A DNA stretch of 64,000 nt from Azorinus chamasolen (Eukaryota > Mollusca > Bivalvia > Cardiida > Solecurtidae). Of the stretch, positions 37,838-48,864 are shown one piece after another. A program made the translations under genes and the position numbers. The notes under the pieces were generated by a model that was not told the origin of the DNA, made no database searches, and worked only from the letters and a program-made list of their open reading frames with translations. The stretch's first letter is position 1. The number at the start of each line of letters is the position of its first letter. The stretch is from positions 41,805,552 to 41,869,551 of the forward strand of contig OY755252.1 in the NCBI GenBank assembly GCA_963576725.1, read 5' to 3'.

Positions 37838-38089
37838 TTAACCCTTTACCTGATAGAAGCGGCTTTTAGCGTGTTTGATTTATTCCTCCGCTGAAGAAAA
37901 TAGTTCAAATTCATACAGTCATGAACATATTGCATAATAAATATTTTCTATATCCTAGTAGGTGGTAGCTTAAAGCAGGCTGAAAGTAAAGCAGAATGCG
38001 CCTTAAGGCGCATTCTGCTTTACTTTCAACCTGCTTTAAGTGGTCATATGTCTTCAAAACTAGAAACAGGCTATTGGGTAAAGGGTTAA
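37838..38089. mobile_element. TTAA-ended element carrying a pogo-MITE core
   Basis: Ends TTAACCCTTTACCTGATAG and TGGGTAAAGGGTTAA. Its interior is the GGTGGTAGCTTAAAGCAGGC / AACCTGCTTTAAGTGG hairpin that elsewhere belongs to CAGT-ended elements, with axis GCGCCTTAAGGCGC. A chimaera of shell and core. Confidence 0.75.
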
Positions 38090-38776
38090 AGCGACGTAAA
38101 ACCCGATAAAAAGTTGTACAGACAGTTTTGAGTAACAACTACAGGTTACCTGTTTTGTTCATGAACACCTCGAAACATACACCATTTGTACGGCCATTTG
38201 TTATGATTCAAATATTTACTCGCATGCTTTGTACAATGATTATTTTATCTGCTGAGTAATTCCGAAGTCCCTCTCTTGTTACAGACATATTTGAAGGCAA
38301 TTCTGCGCTTTTGAAGCACATATTCTGTGAGAAAAGAACGCTGTATAAATGTGGTTTAATAAAACAAATTTCTATGGTCCAGTATAACACAAATGACTAT
38401 AAAATTCTGTAAGAAACTTTATCAAAAAACTATTTATAAAAGAGACTCAACCATTGCTCTACAAACATACTACTACTCAAAATTTGTTAAGGGTCAAGGA
38501 TATAATCTTACATGTTCCATTGATTGTAGAAATATATCGTAAAAGTTTTACTGCAGTCAGTACATACATGTATCTGAAGTATATACACAGTGGTTACTTG
38601 TTAACATAGAGAAACTAAATTAAAAATGATTAACACAATCCTAAATCATACCTAGTATAAATGGCATACAGGTTACATCTTGACCCTTATCAAATTTTGA
38701 GTAGTATATATCAATCCGTTTGAGATGCCGATATTTTGGCGACGCATCTAGATACAATTATTTGCCGAAGAAAGGC

Positions 38777-38985
38777 ACAGTGTGCGGTAGAACCCTTCTA
38801 AACCGGAATTCTAGAAGAAAAGAATTTACTTTTAGGCATGTGGCTGCTTACTGCAGGATGAAAGTCATGCAAAAAGCTCCTAGAGGAGCTTTTTGCATGA
38901 CTTTCACCCTGCACTTAGCTGTCACCTGTCTCCAAGACCGATATTGCTACCAAATTTAACGCCCGGTTTAGAGGGGTTTACTGTA
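38777..38985. mobile_element. TA-flanked palindromic MITE, CTTACTGCAGG variant
   Basis: Right end GGTTTAGAGGGGTTTACTG + TA; left end partly altered (GGTAGAACCCTTCTAAACCG). Arms ATGAAAGTCATGCAAAAAGC / TTTTTGCATGACTTTCACCC around GCTCCTAGAGGAGC. Confidence 0.7.
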
Positions 38986-39130
38986 ATTCATAACACTACA
39001 TAATGCTTCAGACATGATGAATTCTACAAGAAATAATAACAGCATGAATGTGAAGTACAGTAAAACCTCTCCATAATGGCCAGCATTTATGAATTATACA
39101 ACAAGAAATAATAACAGCATGAATATGAAA

Positions 39131-39302
39131 TACAGTAAAACCTCTCCATAACGGCCACTAAATTATGTAAATTAGGTGGTATTTAGGGCAGGTGGCCTAT
39201 AGGAGCGTTCTGATTTACTTTCACCTTGCTTTAAGCAGCCACCTGCCTTTTACAAAAATACTTGATGTAATTTAGTGGCCATTATTGAGAGGTTTTACTG
39301 TA
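39131..39302. mobile_element. Pogo/Tc1-like MITE with one hairpin arm deleted
   Basis: TA + CAGTAAAACCTCTCCATAAC ... GAGAGGTTTTACTG + TA, but the left arm stops at GGCAGGTGG and resumes at CCTATAGGAGC, just past the axis. A second left end lies at 39058-39080. The missing arm is what deletion between stem bases would leave. Confidence 0.75.
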
Positions 39303-40199
39303 GATGGAATTTTATGACATAAACTACAGAATTAGGAGATACCATTTAACATCGTACGATCAAATTCTTAAGCCAACAAAGTTCTAAAGTTACGAAGTTT
39401 AGTGAATATGCCGCAAGCTCTCTTTATATTACTCCGTAGGCAAACAGAACAGACCCTGATCAGAGAGCTCTGATCCGTGCTGTCTGATCTGGATCTACTC
39501 TGCTTGGAAAGTCGCGAAAAGCGACTTTATCAGGTCATGGGTTAAATGGTAAATGTACATGTATGTCTATATTAAGTTACCGCTCAATGAATAAATGAGT
39601 TCCATAAATATTCATGTAATAAATAATATGCTGTATGTATGAATATTAATCAGCTTAATATTTGTAATGGCATTTTTGGTCCTGGAAAATTCTTAAGCAG
39701 ACGTGACCAGACAGCTCCTATACAGAAGTAGTCTGATCTGGGTCCACTTCGTTTTACAAAGGCACCAATATGTGTATTGATTGAGTAACGTGTTAACTGA
39801 CGCATTTTGACGCCTCTGTCAACATCATTTGAAACCACTGATAAATAGAACATTTGCTCTATTTCCAAAAAAATAGTGATGGTGGGATGAGTTAAAGCAG
39901 ATAGTCGATGAATGCAGATTAAAGGTAGTGAAGAATACTTCTTCGGAAGCTGTTTGTATAAGTATGTAAATATTTTGTTATAGTGACATGTGTACATGTA
40001 CAAAAATAACATATTTTCAAATATTAAGTTCAGTCTATCATGAATTTAATGTCATTATGGCGGCTGGTAGAGTTTTTAGCATAATAACCATGGTTAGAAT
40101 ATCTTGAATATGGAATATAGATAACTTCGATTTCCTTAGCGTGTTTATTCACCGTTTAGAACGTTGTCTAGCTATTCTATTCCCCTCCACCTAAATTTC

Positions 40200-40340
40200 T
40201 AAAAACATTTCCCTAAAACATACTTACAGTGTCAGGCAGTTTGATACCAGATGAGATGCCGAGTGTTTCGACATCTAATCTGGGTCTAAACTGTTTACAA
40301 ACACCCCGACACATTTCTTTCAGCGTGCTAAAGGTTAAAT
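40200..40340. mobile_element. CCGAGT-axis hairpin element, partial
   Basis: GGCAGTTTGATACCAGATGA, GATGCCGAGTGTTTCGACAT, then TCTAAACTGTTTACAAACAC; ends CTAAAGGTTAA. Belongs to the AAACAGTTTGGATCC family with axis around CCGAGTTACTCGG. Confidence 0.5.
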
Positions 40341-40847
40341 TAAGACGCTTCGGCGTCTGTTAAAACTCTTCATAATATACTTGGGAATTTTCCTCTGCCG
40401 CTTTTGTAGTAAGAAAATGAGTTTTTCAATATTACTGTCTATGTGAGTAGGTATATCATGAGTTATCTCCCGTCTAAAGTCATTTGTCATTATATAGCGG
40501 ACAGTGCAGTAAAAAGTGGTACTCGTCTTCAACGCACCGTAAATCGCATAAACTACACAGTCTTTGATATGGCGACACAGCAACATATTCTTACGGGAGA
40601 ACACCACAACGGAACTGATCTAAGAAAGAGCGTTCACATCGTTTCAAATTTAGGTAAGATTCTGTTTCGAAAGTGTTCTTAAAAGACGCATATGTCCGTA
40701 ATTTCCGAACATTTAATACATTACTTCCCCATATTTGACTATAATGCTCGTGTACTTTGCTTTTACAAGTCCTATATCAACAACAGCCTTTGAATAAAAA
40801 CGGTTTTCCATGTTGAACTGTACAAATACTGATTTGATATCACTACA

Positions 40848-41216
40848 CTAGTTGGAACACATGATGTAATCTGCATTGAAAACTTTCTTTGTGAGACGTT
40901 CATCAAGTCTATTCCAATATCGCACCATGTTAACCCAGCGACGATAAGTACTTGGCAGCCATCCAACTTCACCTGTGACTGCCAAGTTTGGAGTGAATCT
41001 ATGTACTCCGAGGTAGAAACGTGCTGCCCTGTTTTGGACAGTGTCGTTAGGTTTATAGGTTTTATTACCCCAAACACTTGAACAATAGTCTAATATGGGA
41101 ACGATGCACGAGTTGTATAGCTGTGTTACAACCACTTTTGCAATAATAACCAGAATTGCAATAAATCTATTGCGAAACTGGTTGGGATGTAAAATGTGTC
41201 CAAATTCGTATTGCAA
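40848..41216 (-). pseudogene. Non-LTR retrotransposon RT C-terminal fragment
   Basis: Minus frame: YNSCIVPILDYCSSVWGNKT, VQNRAARFYLGVHRFTPNLA, WLPSTYRRWVNMVRYWNRLD. These are the thumb and C-terminal blocks of LINE reverse transcriptases. No tail or UTR nearby; orientation and family fit with the 43055-44290 piece, so both may come from one broken copy. Confidence 0.72.
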
Positions 41217-41219
41217 TTA

Positions 41220-42560
41220 CTTGACAACCAGTTTTGCAATAAAAACCAGAATTGCAATAAACTATTCTGGATGAAAGTTACTGCAGCATTTCGGGTAGTT
41301 GCTAATAGTTGCAAACATATTAATAGGACATACCCGGATTAAAACGAAGCCCAAATGGGCTTATCAGTAAATTAGAAAAAACAATCATTTATCAGTGTTT
41401 TCTCTGTTTGAACACCGGATGGATTGATAAATAATATTTTTTGTTTATTCATTGTGAATCTCGTGAAAAATGTTTGAAACCACAGGGGCAAGACACGTTT
41501 GAGTCAGTATATGTTTATATAGAATTTTGGAATAGTCCATTTGGAACTTCGGCGTTGAAATTGTAATTCAAAAAGTACGACACTTGTCATATATGTTCAC
41601 CTGATTACCCCAAAATAAGTGCGTACATTAATGTTTCATAATCGCTACTATACTTTTTTAGAGAATACACAACATGAAAAGCTTTGTCTAGTAATCTTTT
41701 AACACTCTACTGGCGACTGCGTAATAACTTTTGCAAACAGTTTGGGCCCAGATAAGACGCCGAGTAACTCGGCATCTCATCAGGATCCAAACTGTTTGTC
41801 ACATTGATACTCATTTTGAAAATATAGGGAAGAAAAACGAATTTTTAGAATTGAATCATACGACAATATTTGCTGACGACAATTGGACAGAAAGCAGAAT
41901 GCTAATAAAGAAGGTAATCAACGCGTTGTAGACGCTGCTGTATTCTTTGCATGACATCAATCTGATATCGAATAAGTTCACTTTGGCATGGAATTGCGTA
42001 TCTATAAGGGAAGGCATTAACACTCTATCCAGTTGATAATACAGTTGCAGCTGACAATTCAGCCGTTTCCCACTATGCTTATTATCACACTGACCACTCG
42101 TAGTTAGGGGCCTGATTACCTAATCGCTTGCATAAGGTCATCCGACGCGCGCTTCTTTATTCATTGAGTATTTTCATTCATGTTATGATCACGTGAGTTC
42201 TTCATGTGACTGATATTTGTATATCCGTGCGCCCTTCTTACACATTGCTATATTTTGTCGGTTTTGTTGATTTTTGCACATACTAAGCTGAAGCTTATAT
42301 TACGAGGCATTTTCATGTCAGATATAGTATACCACGATTGGTTCCGGATGTCACTTTATTAAACACCCTTTGTATCCATCAAATGCAGGTCAGTAAATTG
42401 CACTATTTTGTCAGGCCGGCGAGGGTACCATGGGTTAGGCTGTGGAACGCCACCATTGTATTCTATTGCTTCGCAAATAATACAAAAATAGGGGCATACA
42501 ATCGTATTGTTCCGTCAAGAGTCTCACAGGATCTAATGATAAGCCATGACAAGTGTGTGA
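41220..42560. other. No gene recognised; AT-rich with one CCGAGT-axis hairpin
   Basis: 41720-41800 holds TTTGCAAACAGTTTGGGCCC, GACGCCGAGTAACTCGGCAT, ATCAGGATCCAAACTGTTTG, a clear member of the CCGAGT-axis class with TTAACAC at 41699 and 42017. The rest shows no ORF with family similarity on either strand. Confidence 0.6.
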
Positions 42561-42563
42561 CAT

Positions 42564-42801
42564 TTTACCCATTCTCTCCTACTGGCGCCCTTTTACACCT
42601 CTGTAAAACTCATGTTTTGAAACCATTGTGATAAATATAGCAGTTGTTCCACAGCAGCAAACGCTCTATTTATCACAAATGGTTTCAAAACTACACAATT
42701 ATACACAGTACTCCTTTTCTATAGTTAATACCGGCACTCCTTTTCGGTAGATTATTTCAAAGAGGTTGGGTCTAAAAATAATCTAGGAGGGAATGGGTTA
42801 A
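42564..42801. mobile_element. TTAA-ended MITE, GCATTTGCTCC hairpin, axis decayed
   Basis: TTTACCCATTCTCTCCTACT ... GAGGGAATGGGTTAA. Stem CATTGTGATAAATATAGCAG with ACGCTCTATTTATCACAAAT; axis GTTCCACAGCAGCAAAC. Right half has the shared TTTTCGGTAGATTATTTCAA block. Confidence 0.72.
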
Positions 42802-43054
42802 TAGATACCTAAACTACCCTCTGAGATAAGGAAAATCATACAAAACTTGGAAAGTAACTCAATTCTGTAGAAATATAAATAAAACTTTATGGAACATATC
42901 ATACAGGGTCACAAGTATTTAAATTTTCCGAGCAAAAGCTTTTAATGTTTCTGAGATAGACACTTCATATAAAACTTTACCCTTTACACAATATAACGTT
43001 GTGATTCAACAAATTTAAAACAGCACACATTGCATTACCGATTCTTTCTTATTT

Positions 43055-44290
43055 TCATAGTTCATAGTTTTATTCAAATGAGTCCATTGAGCTTTAAAGC
43101 CCCCGAGGCCAAAATATTATATGTAAACATGACTAACACTAAACAGTATGATAGAAACATTATTAACAATGCAACAAAAACAATGTAACAAAACATCGCG
43201 GAGAAGGTTTTACCGCTATACGAAAGAATGTGATATAGTTAGGATAAAAGATCGAAGCGCAAGTTCTGGTCAGTTATTCCCTATAGAACTACACTGATCT
43301 GACTCTGCATTGCTGGTATGCAATTAAAATTCTTAATCAGTCAGACTCAATTTATTAAAGCAAGTGTGATAATGTGACATAAAAAAGTCTAACAAATGAT
43401 GACAAACAGTTTGGATTCTGATCAGACACCACGTTACGTGGCTTCCAATCCGGATCTTATCTGTTTGCAAATGTTAATGTTGTCGAACCTGGCACTGAAG
43501 TAGTTAACATGATGGTTAATATTGTTTTAGAGGTGAAACAGCTACTATTGATACATAAACTGCAAAAACCTCATCAAAACACATTTATAACACTGATTTC
43601 TTCATGGGTCTGACATATCGAATTGTAGACAATTGAACAAGAAATTCTAAAGAACAATACAATAACTACATAGTTAACGCTTTCACTGCTAAAAATGTTA
43701 GAGTTGTCGAACGTTACACCGAAGGAGTTAACATGTTGGTTAATATTGTTCAAGAGGACACACAGCTGCTACTTGAATTGCAAAACATTATAACGTAATA
43801 ATTAACCCTTTCCCTGCTATTATGACATCATCACCAGTCTAAGAATAACAAACAGTTTGGATTCTGATCAGATGTCGCTTTACATGGCTTCTGATTTGGA
43901 TCTTATCTGTTTGAGAATGTTCATGTTGTCAAATTTGACACTGAAGGGGTTAATATTATATTGTATACATGTAGAAGAAAAAGCTACTATAGTATAAACA
44001 GACAAACCTTGTCCTAAGCATCCAAAAACATCTAATAGATACTGCTATATATACAACTAATCAATCAGTTTTCTGTTAGGTAAACAAGTTCATTTCATAT
44101 ATTAAAAACCTTATATATGTATATGTTGCCAAATTTCTAATTTCCATAACATTTGATGAGTCAATAAGAGTTACTAATTTTTGCGTACTTGGTCTGCTCC
44201 AAAAATACTTTTTAATATAATTCTTCCTTAGGTCGGCATACAATTTACACTCTAGCACAAAATGAAACTCATCTTCCAAAATATTACATG
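43055..44290 (-). mobile_element. LINE 3' end with ORF C-terminus, minus strand, interrupted
   Basis: C-terminal coding part 44279-44076 (DEFHFVLECKLYADLRKNYI, then NLATYTYIRFLIYEMN), matching the conserved end of a bivalve non-LTR element ORF, then about 1 kb 3' UTR ending at the TATGAAC-type tail near 43055. Two hairpin elements of the AAACAGTTTGGATC family (43375-43508, 43802-43953) sit in the UTR. Confidence 0.65.
43802..43953. mobile_element. TTAA-ended hairpin element, AAACAGTTTGGATTCTGATC type
   Basis: TTAACCCTTTCCCTGCTATT ... ACACTGAAGGGGTTAA. Arms ACAAACAGTTTGGATTCTGA / TTTGGATCTTATCTGTTTGA with degraded axis GTCGCTTTACATGGC. A closely related but less complete copy lies at 43375-43508. 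Confidence 0.72.
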
Positions 44291-44820
44291 CAAAACATTT
44301 TCTATTTACAAAAGGAGTTGCAGTTGGTTTTTAACCACCTACCAGCTCCAATTTCTAGCCTGTGAGAAGACACGCGAAATCTTGTTATTGCATACCTTAT
44401 TTTTAGAAAACGCAAAAACATAAATATGGCTGAAACTCAAAATTACCTATACCTTTATAAAATAGAACTCTGCTCGACCCATGTGGCCTAATATTCTATT
44501 CTTGTAAATAAATATCATGTAAAAATTGCTTTATGGTACCAACACCTTAGGCTATCCATATGTTATAAAATCCAAATTTACTTTAGTAGTGCATCCCGCA
44601 CTAAAGTGGCCCGGTTAACAACTCTATCACTATTTTCAATGTCTCTAAGCATTAGATCAAATTCTTTTTACATATTTATTTTCATTGCATTGCACTATTT
44701 TAAGCCAATATTTTATGCATTTAAAATGTTTATTACAATAAAATGGTTTCCTTCCTAACTCTCCACAAACAAAGTCGTTTGTATACTCCTTTTCACACTC
44801 ATTAAACTTTTACATTTTAA

Positions 44821-45925
44821 ATGTATTCGTTCAATATTATCAGCCTTTCATATGTACAACTATGGTTATTTACTTATTTTCATTACATTATGTACAGCTG
44901 TGCTCATACATGCCGATGCTTGAACATCCCATTATATTCATCTTATACACAAATATCATGCATGTATGTACAAATATGTTTGTATATGTCATTATCGTCA
45001 TCATATATACCAGTATCGTTTATACATACATGTATATGCTTATATATAGCATTTCTGCATCACATACCAATTACTTTGTATATTCCACTATCGTCAACGT
45101 ATGTACTAATTGCTAATTCATGTATATAATAGTATCGTCATCAAATGCACTTAAATGCTTTTACATTCCATTATAGTCAGCACATGTACTAATATGCCTG
45201 TACATATCATTACCTTCATCATATGAACTAATATGTTTGTATTATCTTCATCATATGTACTACTGTGATTGTATGTAGGCATACCTTTATCTCAACAATG
45301 TATACAAACATACTTGACTATACCATTACCTTCATCATATGAACTAGCATGCTTGTATATACATGTACCATTATCTTCACCATATATACAAATATGCGTG
45401 TATATACATTATAATCGTCATATACATTATCTTCTTCATTTATACATACATGCTATTGTATATGCCATTATCCTCCCTATACGTTCTTATATGCCTGTAT
45501 ACACCACTATCTTCATCATAGACCCATACTTATATGCTTGTATACACCCTTATTTTCATATCTACTTATAAGCTTGTATACACCATTATCGGCGACATAC
45601 ATATACATGTACAATGTACTTATATCTTTGTATACACCATTATCTTCATCATATGTACTTATATGCTTGTATACGCCATTATCTCAACATATGCACTTAT
45701 TTGCTTGTATATACTAGATCTATTATCTTCAGCATATGTATTTATATGCTTGTATACACTATTATCTCAACATATGTACTTATTTGCTTGTATATACCAT
45801 TATCTTTATCATATGTACACATGTGCTTGTATATACAATTATCTTCTTCATACATACATATATGCTTGTATATGTTATGATCTTCATCATATGCTCTATG
45901 TTTGTATATACCAATTAAGAACTAC
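44821..45925. repeat. AT-rich minisatellite, about 38-40-bp unit
   Basis: Imperfect units such as CATATGTACTTATATGCTTG + TATACACCATTATCTTCAT repeat for about 1.1 kb, best at 45600-45900 and more diverged toward 44.8 kb. Open frames across it (Tyr/Ile/Cys-rich) follow from the repeat and have no sign of being genes. Confidence 0.85.
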
Positions 45926-47100
45926 CATGTTTCAACTCTTATAATATTTCCCCAGGAGTTTTCTTGTCTAAACAAACTGTTCAAAACTCAAGAAAATTCT
46001 CAAGTGTTCTTGAATAACGTATTAACCGAGCAACCATATTTGGGAATAGCAAAGTCTGTGAATGTAGTAGTGAACATTGAAATCCAGTACAGTAAACTCT
46101 CTCTACAACGACCAATCAATACAAAAATTATTCTTCTTGCAGGCAGGTGATACCTTAATGCTGGGCAAAAGTTATGGGGAAAGTTCCAACATAAGCCTTC
46201 TGCATTACTTTTGCCCTGCATTAAGAACCTGTTTTTAAAGACAACCGGATAAATATATGCAGTGGCCACTGAATAGGGATCTAATTGTACATTCTAAACA
46301 ACTGCATAATTATCAAGGTGATCCTAAAGGTTAGACACTTGTTGTCTGACGATCATGTAAACGTAATTTCCTTTTATTGAGCTGCTTTTATGGAAACTCA
46401 AAATGACCATGATTTACTGCGACACTACACTCCATATTTACACTCCAAAAAATGTAGATGCAATAATTTTCATTGTGCTAACTTAGTCACACTAATGCCA
46501 ACGAGCACTTTGATGTTTGATGTGTTGTTAACATTATGCAGGTCATTTGCTGCCCAGCATAATGTACTCCAAATACCTTCTGCACTCTGAGCAATTAATG
46601 TCTGCAAATATTATCGCCTGCTGCATGTTTTCTTCTTCCATGTCTTTTCAAAACAAATATCGGCGTGAAAAATAGTTCGGACCCTGATGAGGTGCCAAGT
46701 TACTAGGCGTCTTATATGGATCCAGACTGCTTGCAAATGTTATATTAATGCTAAAAAACAAAGCAATAGCAGCTGGAACAAAATATTGCTCTCTGTCTTA
46801 TCTTCTACCGTGCTTGAACATGTGTTACGCAGCCATTTTACGCTTGGGTAAAACCTCGCTTGTTATGTATTGCTACAGTTGTGCGCATGCATTTGTCTGC
46901 GCCAAGGTAAAACATGTTCACTTTCCATCAAGATGTATTGTACTGGTGTTCACAAATGATTGCATGGCTCTAAAATGCACCAACTTCGCCTACTTTTGAA
47001 CTCTATTGCTCTCAACATTCTCTATATGTATCTGAGTTGTTGCAGCTTCATAGTGAAATTCACCTTTGCTGCTAGTTTGCATTTATCAATTCGCTTCCTC
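45926..47100. other. No gene recognised; one decayed palindromic MITE
   Basis: 46087-46275 has a degraded TACAGTAAACTCTCTCTACA end and GCAGGTGATACCTTAATGCT / CCTGCATTAAG arms. 46655-46745 has a GTTCGGACCCTGATGAGG ... TATGGATCCAGACTGCTTGC hairpin remnant. Nothing else supported. Confidence 0.55.
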
Positions 47101-47109
47101 TAATTTCTT

Positions 47110-48300
47110 AGCTGTTCTGATCTAACTGAAACCCATGCTCTTCTCCGTGTATCTCTTGGCTTCCAGTATATGAAGAAAGCACCAAATATATATATTTACC
47201 CCACCTCTGGTAATTTGTGGGTGAAATCCGTGTGTGTGATTGGTTGAATTCTGTCACGTGATCGAAGAGTAAAACTTATAGAATTTATAATCTTCACAAC
47301 AGCAGGTGTTAAGTGCTTGTGTGGCGGCCGTAAAACGTCGCCCCATACTTCATTCTCAGTGTTGTTATACCTTCTGATCCTTCGAGATAATGAATTTCAG
47401 TACTTCTTGTTCTGAAAATTAAATACCGCTTAAGCCGGTGCTAGGGTGTGTGAGCAGTGTTGCACTTTCAATTACTGTTCATGAACAGACTCAATAAAAC
47501 CGAGTCTGCAATTTTCTCTTGTTGTGTTGCAACTTTTGCTCTCCGGGGATCACCTCCCTTCAGAATTTATACACCGTCACTAGAAATTCAATACACAGTC
47601 AGTAGAAATCCAATACACGGTCAGTAGCTAGGTTACTTCCCCTGCCAAAGTAGAGCCCACATTTGAGGTAATGACTGCATATGGTCTTTTGTCAGCAAAT
47701 GGTTACTGAGTAAATAAGATTTTATTTTAAAGTTAAATACATAACGGATTTTTGTTCCGTTATAATTTTGGTTAGCTCGATTGGACTGTGCCGAATTGAA
47801 ATTGGGCGAAATAGGCACGGCACAGTGATGGTAAGAGTTGTCATTAGTTTGTTAACGCTTTGCTTCCTTAGACGCAGACGAGATTGAGAAAAAGAAGCAA
47901 CTGAGCACTGATAAAATAATAGTGAGATGTCATCGGTGGGGTAAATTCGTTACATAGTCATGTAGTGACCCGGTCACTACTTGACTATGTAACTACATGT
48001 AATAATACATATCGCTGAACAGATTTAATTGTTCGTTCTTCTCACTAAATGATTGTGCATTTGTATCGCCTCGTTTTTCTTCGTTTTCTTCTGCTAGTGT
48101 ATATTTGTTTCGAGCAGTAATGTATTGCTTCAATTGTCTACCAGACTGCACTTCCATGTGAGGTTTTATCGTGTTTATAATGAGTACAACTGCTCTTAGC
48201 CGTTTCGTTATTGACTTTTGAATTTATTGGAGTATCATTGTTGTGAATATCTCTACCATTGCCATTTGCAATCTTGATTTCTTCATATGTATGGAATACT
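47110..48300 (-). pseudogene. Decayed second copy of the receptor tail exon, split by an insertion
   Basis: 47128-47195 matches 48432-48483 of the tail exon (CTTCTCCGTGTATCTCTTG), and 48003-48075 matches 48484-48552 (TCGCTGAACRGATTTAA). On the minus strand 48285-48003 reads YEEIKIANGNGRDIHNNDTP, a stop, then in another frame DTNAQSFSEKNEQLNLFSDM beside DTTAQSFGENNGHLNPFSDR of the intact exon. Two frames and a stop mean it is not coding as it stands. The copy is interrupted between 47196 and about 48000. Confidence 0.75.
47197..47946. mobile_element. Possible DNA element with TTTACCCCACC ends
   Basis: Ends TTTACCCCACC and GGTGGGGTAAA are an 11-bp inverted pair about 750 bp apart, splitting the decayed tail exon. 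No transposase-like ORF inside. A 43-bp imperfect palindrome (TTACATAGTCATGTAGTGAC/GTCACTACTTGACTATGTAA) lies just outside at 47951-47993. Target duplication not evident. Confidence 0.5.
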
Positions 48301-48326
48301 TGTTTTCATGATCTTATTCGTTTCCT

Positions 48327-48864
48327 CTAATGTCTTGTCGTTGCTGAGTGTGTCATGTCCATATATCCATTAAAACCCTTACCAAACTGAGACAGATGGT
48401 CTTCATTAACAGGCTGAGTGTTCACATAACTTGCTTCTCCGTGTATCTCTTGACTCCCAATGTTTGAAGAAAGCGTCATATCTATATACCTGTCGCTGAA
48501 CGGATTTAAATGTCCGTTATTTTCTCCAAATGATTGTGCGGTTGTATCGGCAATATTTCTAGCAATATTTTGCAGTGCCGTGACATTATAACTGTTGTGA
48601 TGCTCTTCAGATGGCGCTGAACTTCCAGTAGTACTAGATCTAACATTTTCGTATGGTGCCTCCCCAGGTGTATCATGAACTGTAGCAGGTATTGATGTAG
48701 CTGTGTCCATGTAAATGCTATCAGGTTGGTCCAGCTGCGGAACGCTACCTCTCCTGGCCAACTCAGTAGTCGTGCCAATGTATTCAACCGCATAAGTTGC
48801 ATTACTTACGTTATGAACGGACACCTTTTTCGTTTGGCTTCTTCGATAGATTTTCAAGCATGAT
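48327..48864 (-). CDS. Receptor exon E: cytoplasmic tail with repeated Tyr motifs, stop
   Basis: 178 codons after the splice, ends TAG at 48327. Juxtamembrane basic CLKIYRRSQTKK. Tyr contexts in order: NATYAVEYIG, DSIYMDTA, EAPYENVR, HNSYNVTA, DRYIDMTL, EASYVNTQ, NGYMDMTH. Ser/Thr/Asp-rich between them, no folded domain expected. A partial repeat (YIDMT ... YMDMT) suggests internal duplication. Confidence 0.85.

Noticed and set aside
44821..45944. Several overlapping ORFs rich in Tyr, Ile and Cys
   Set aside because: Produced by an AT-rich minisatellite without stops in three frames; no start context, splice sites or domain.
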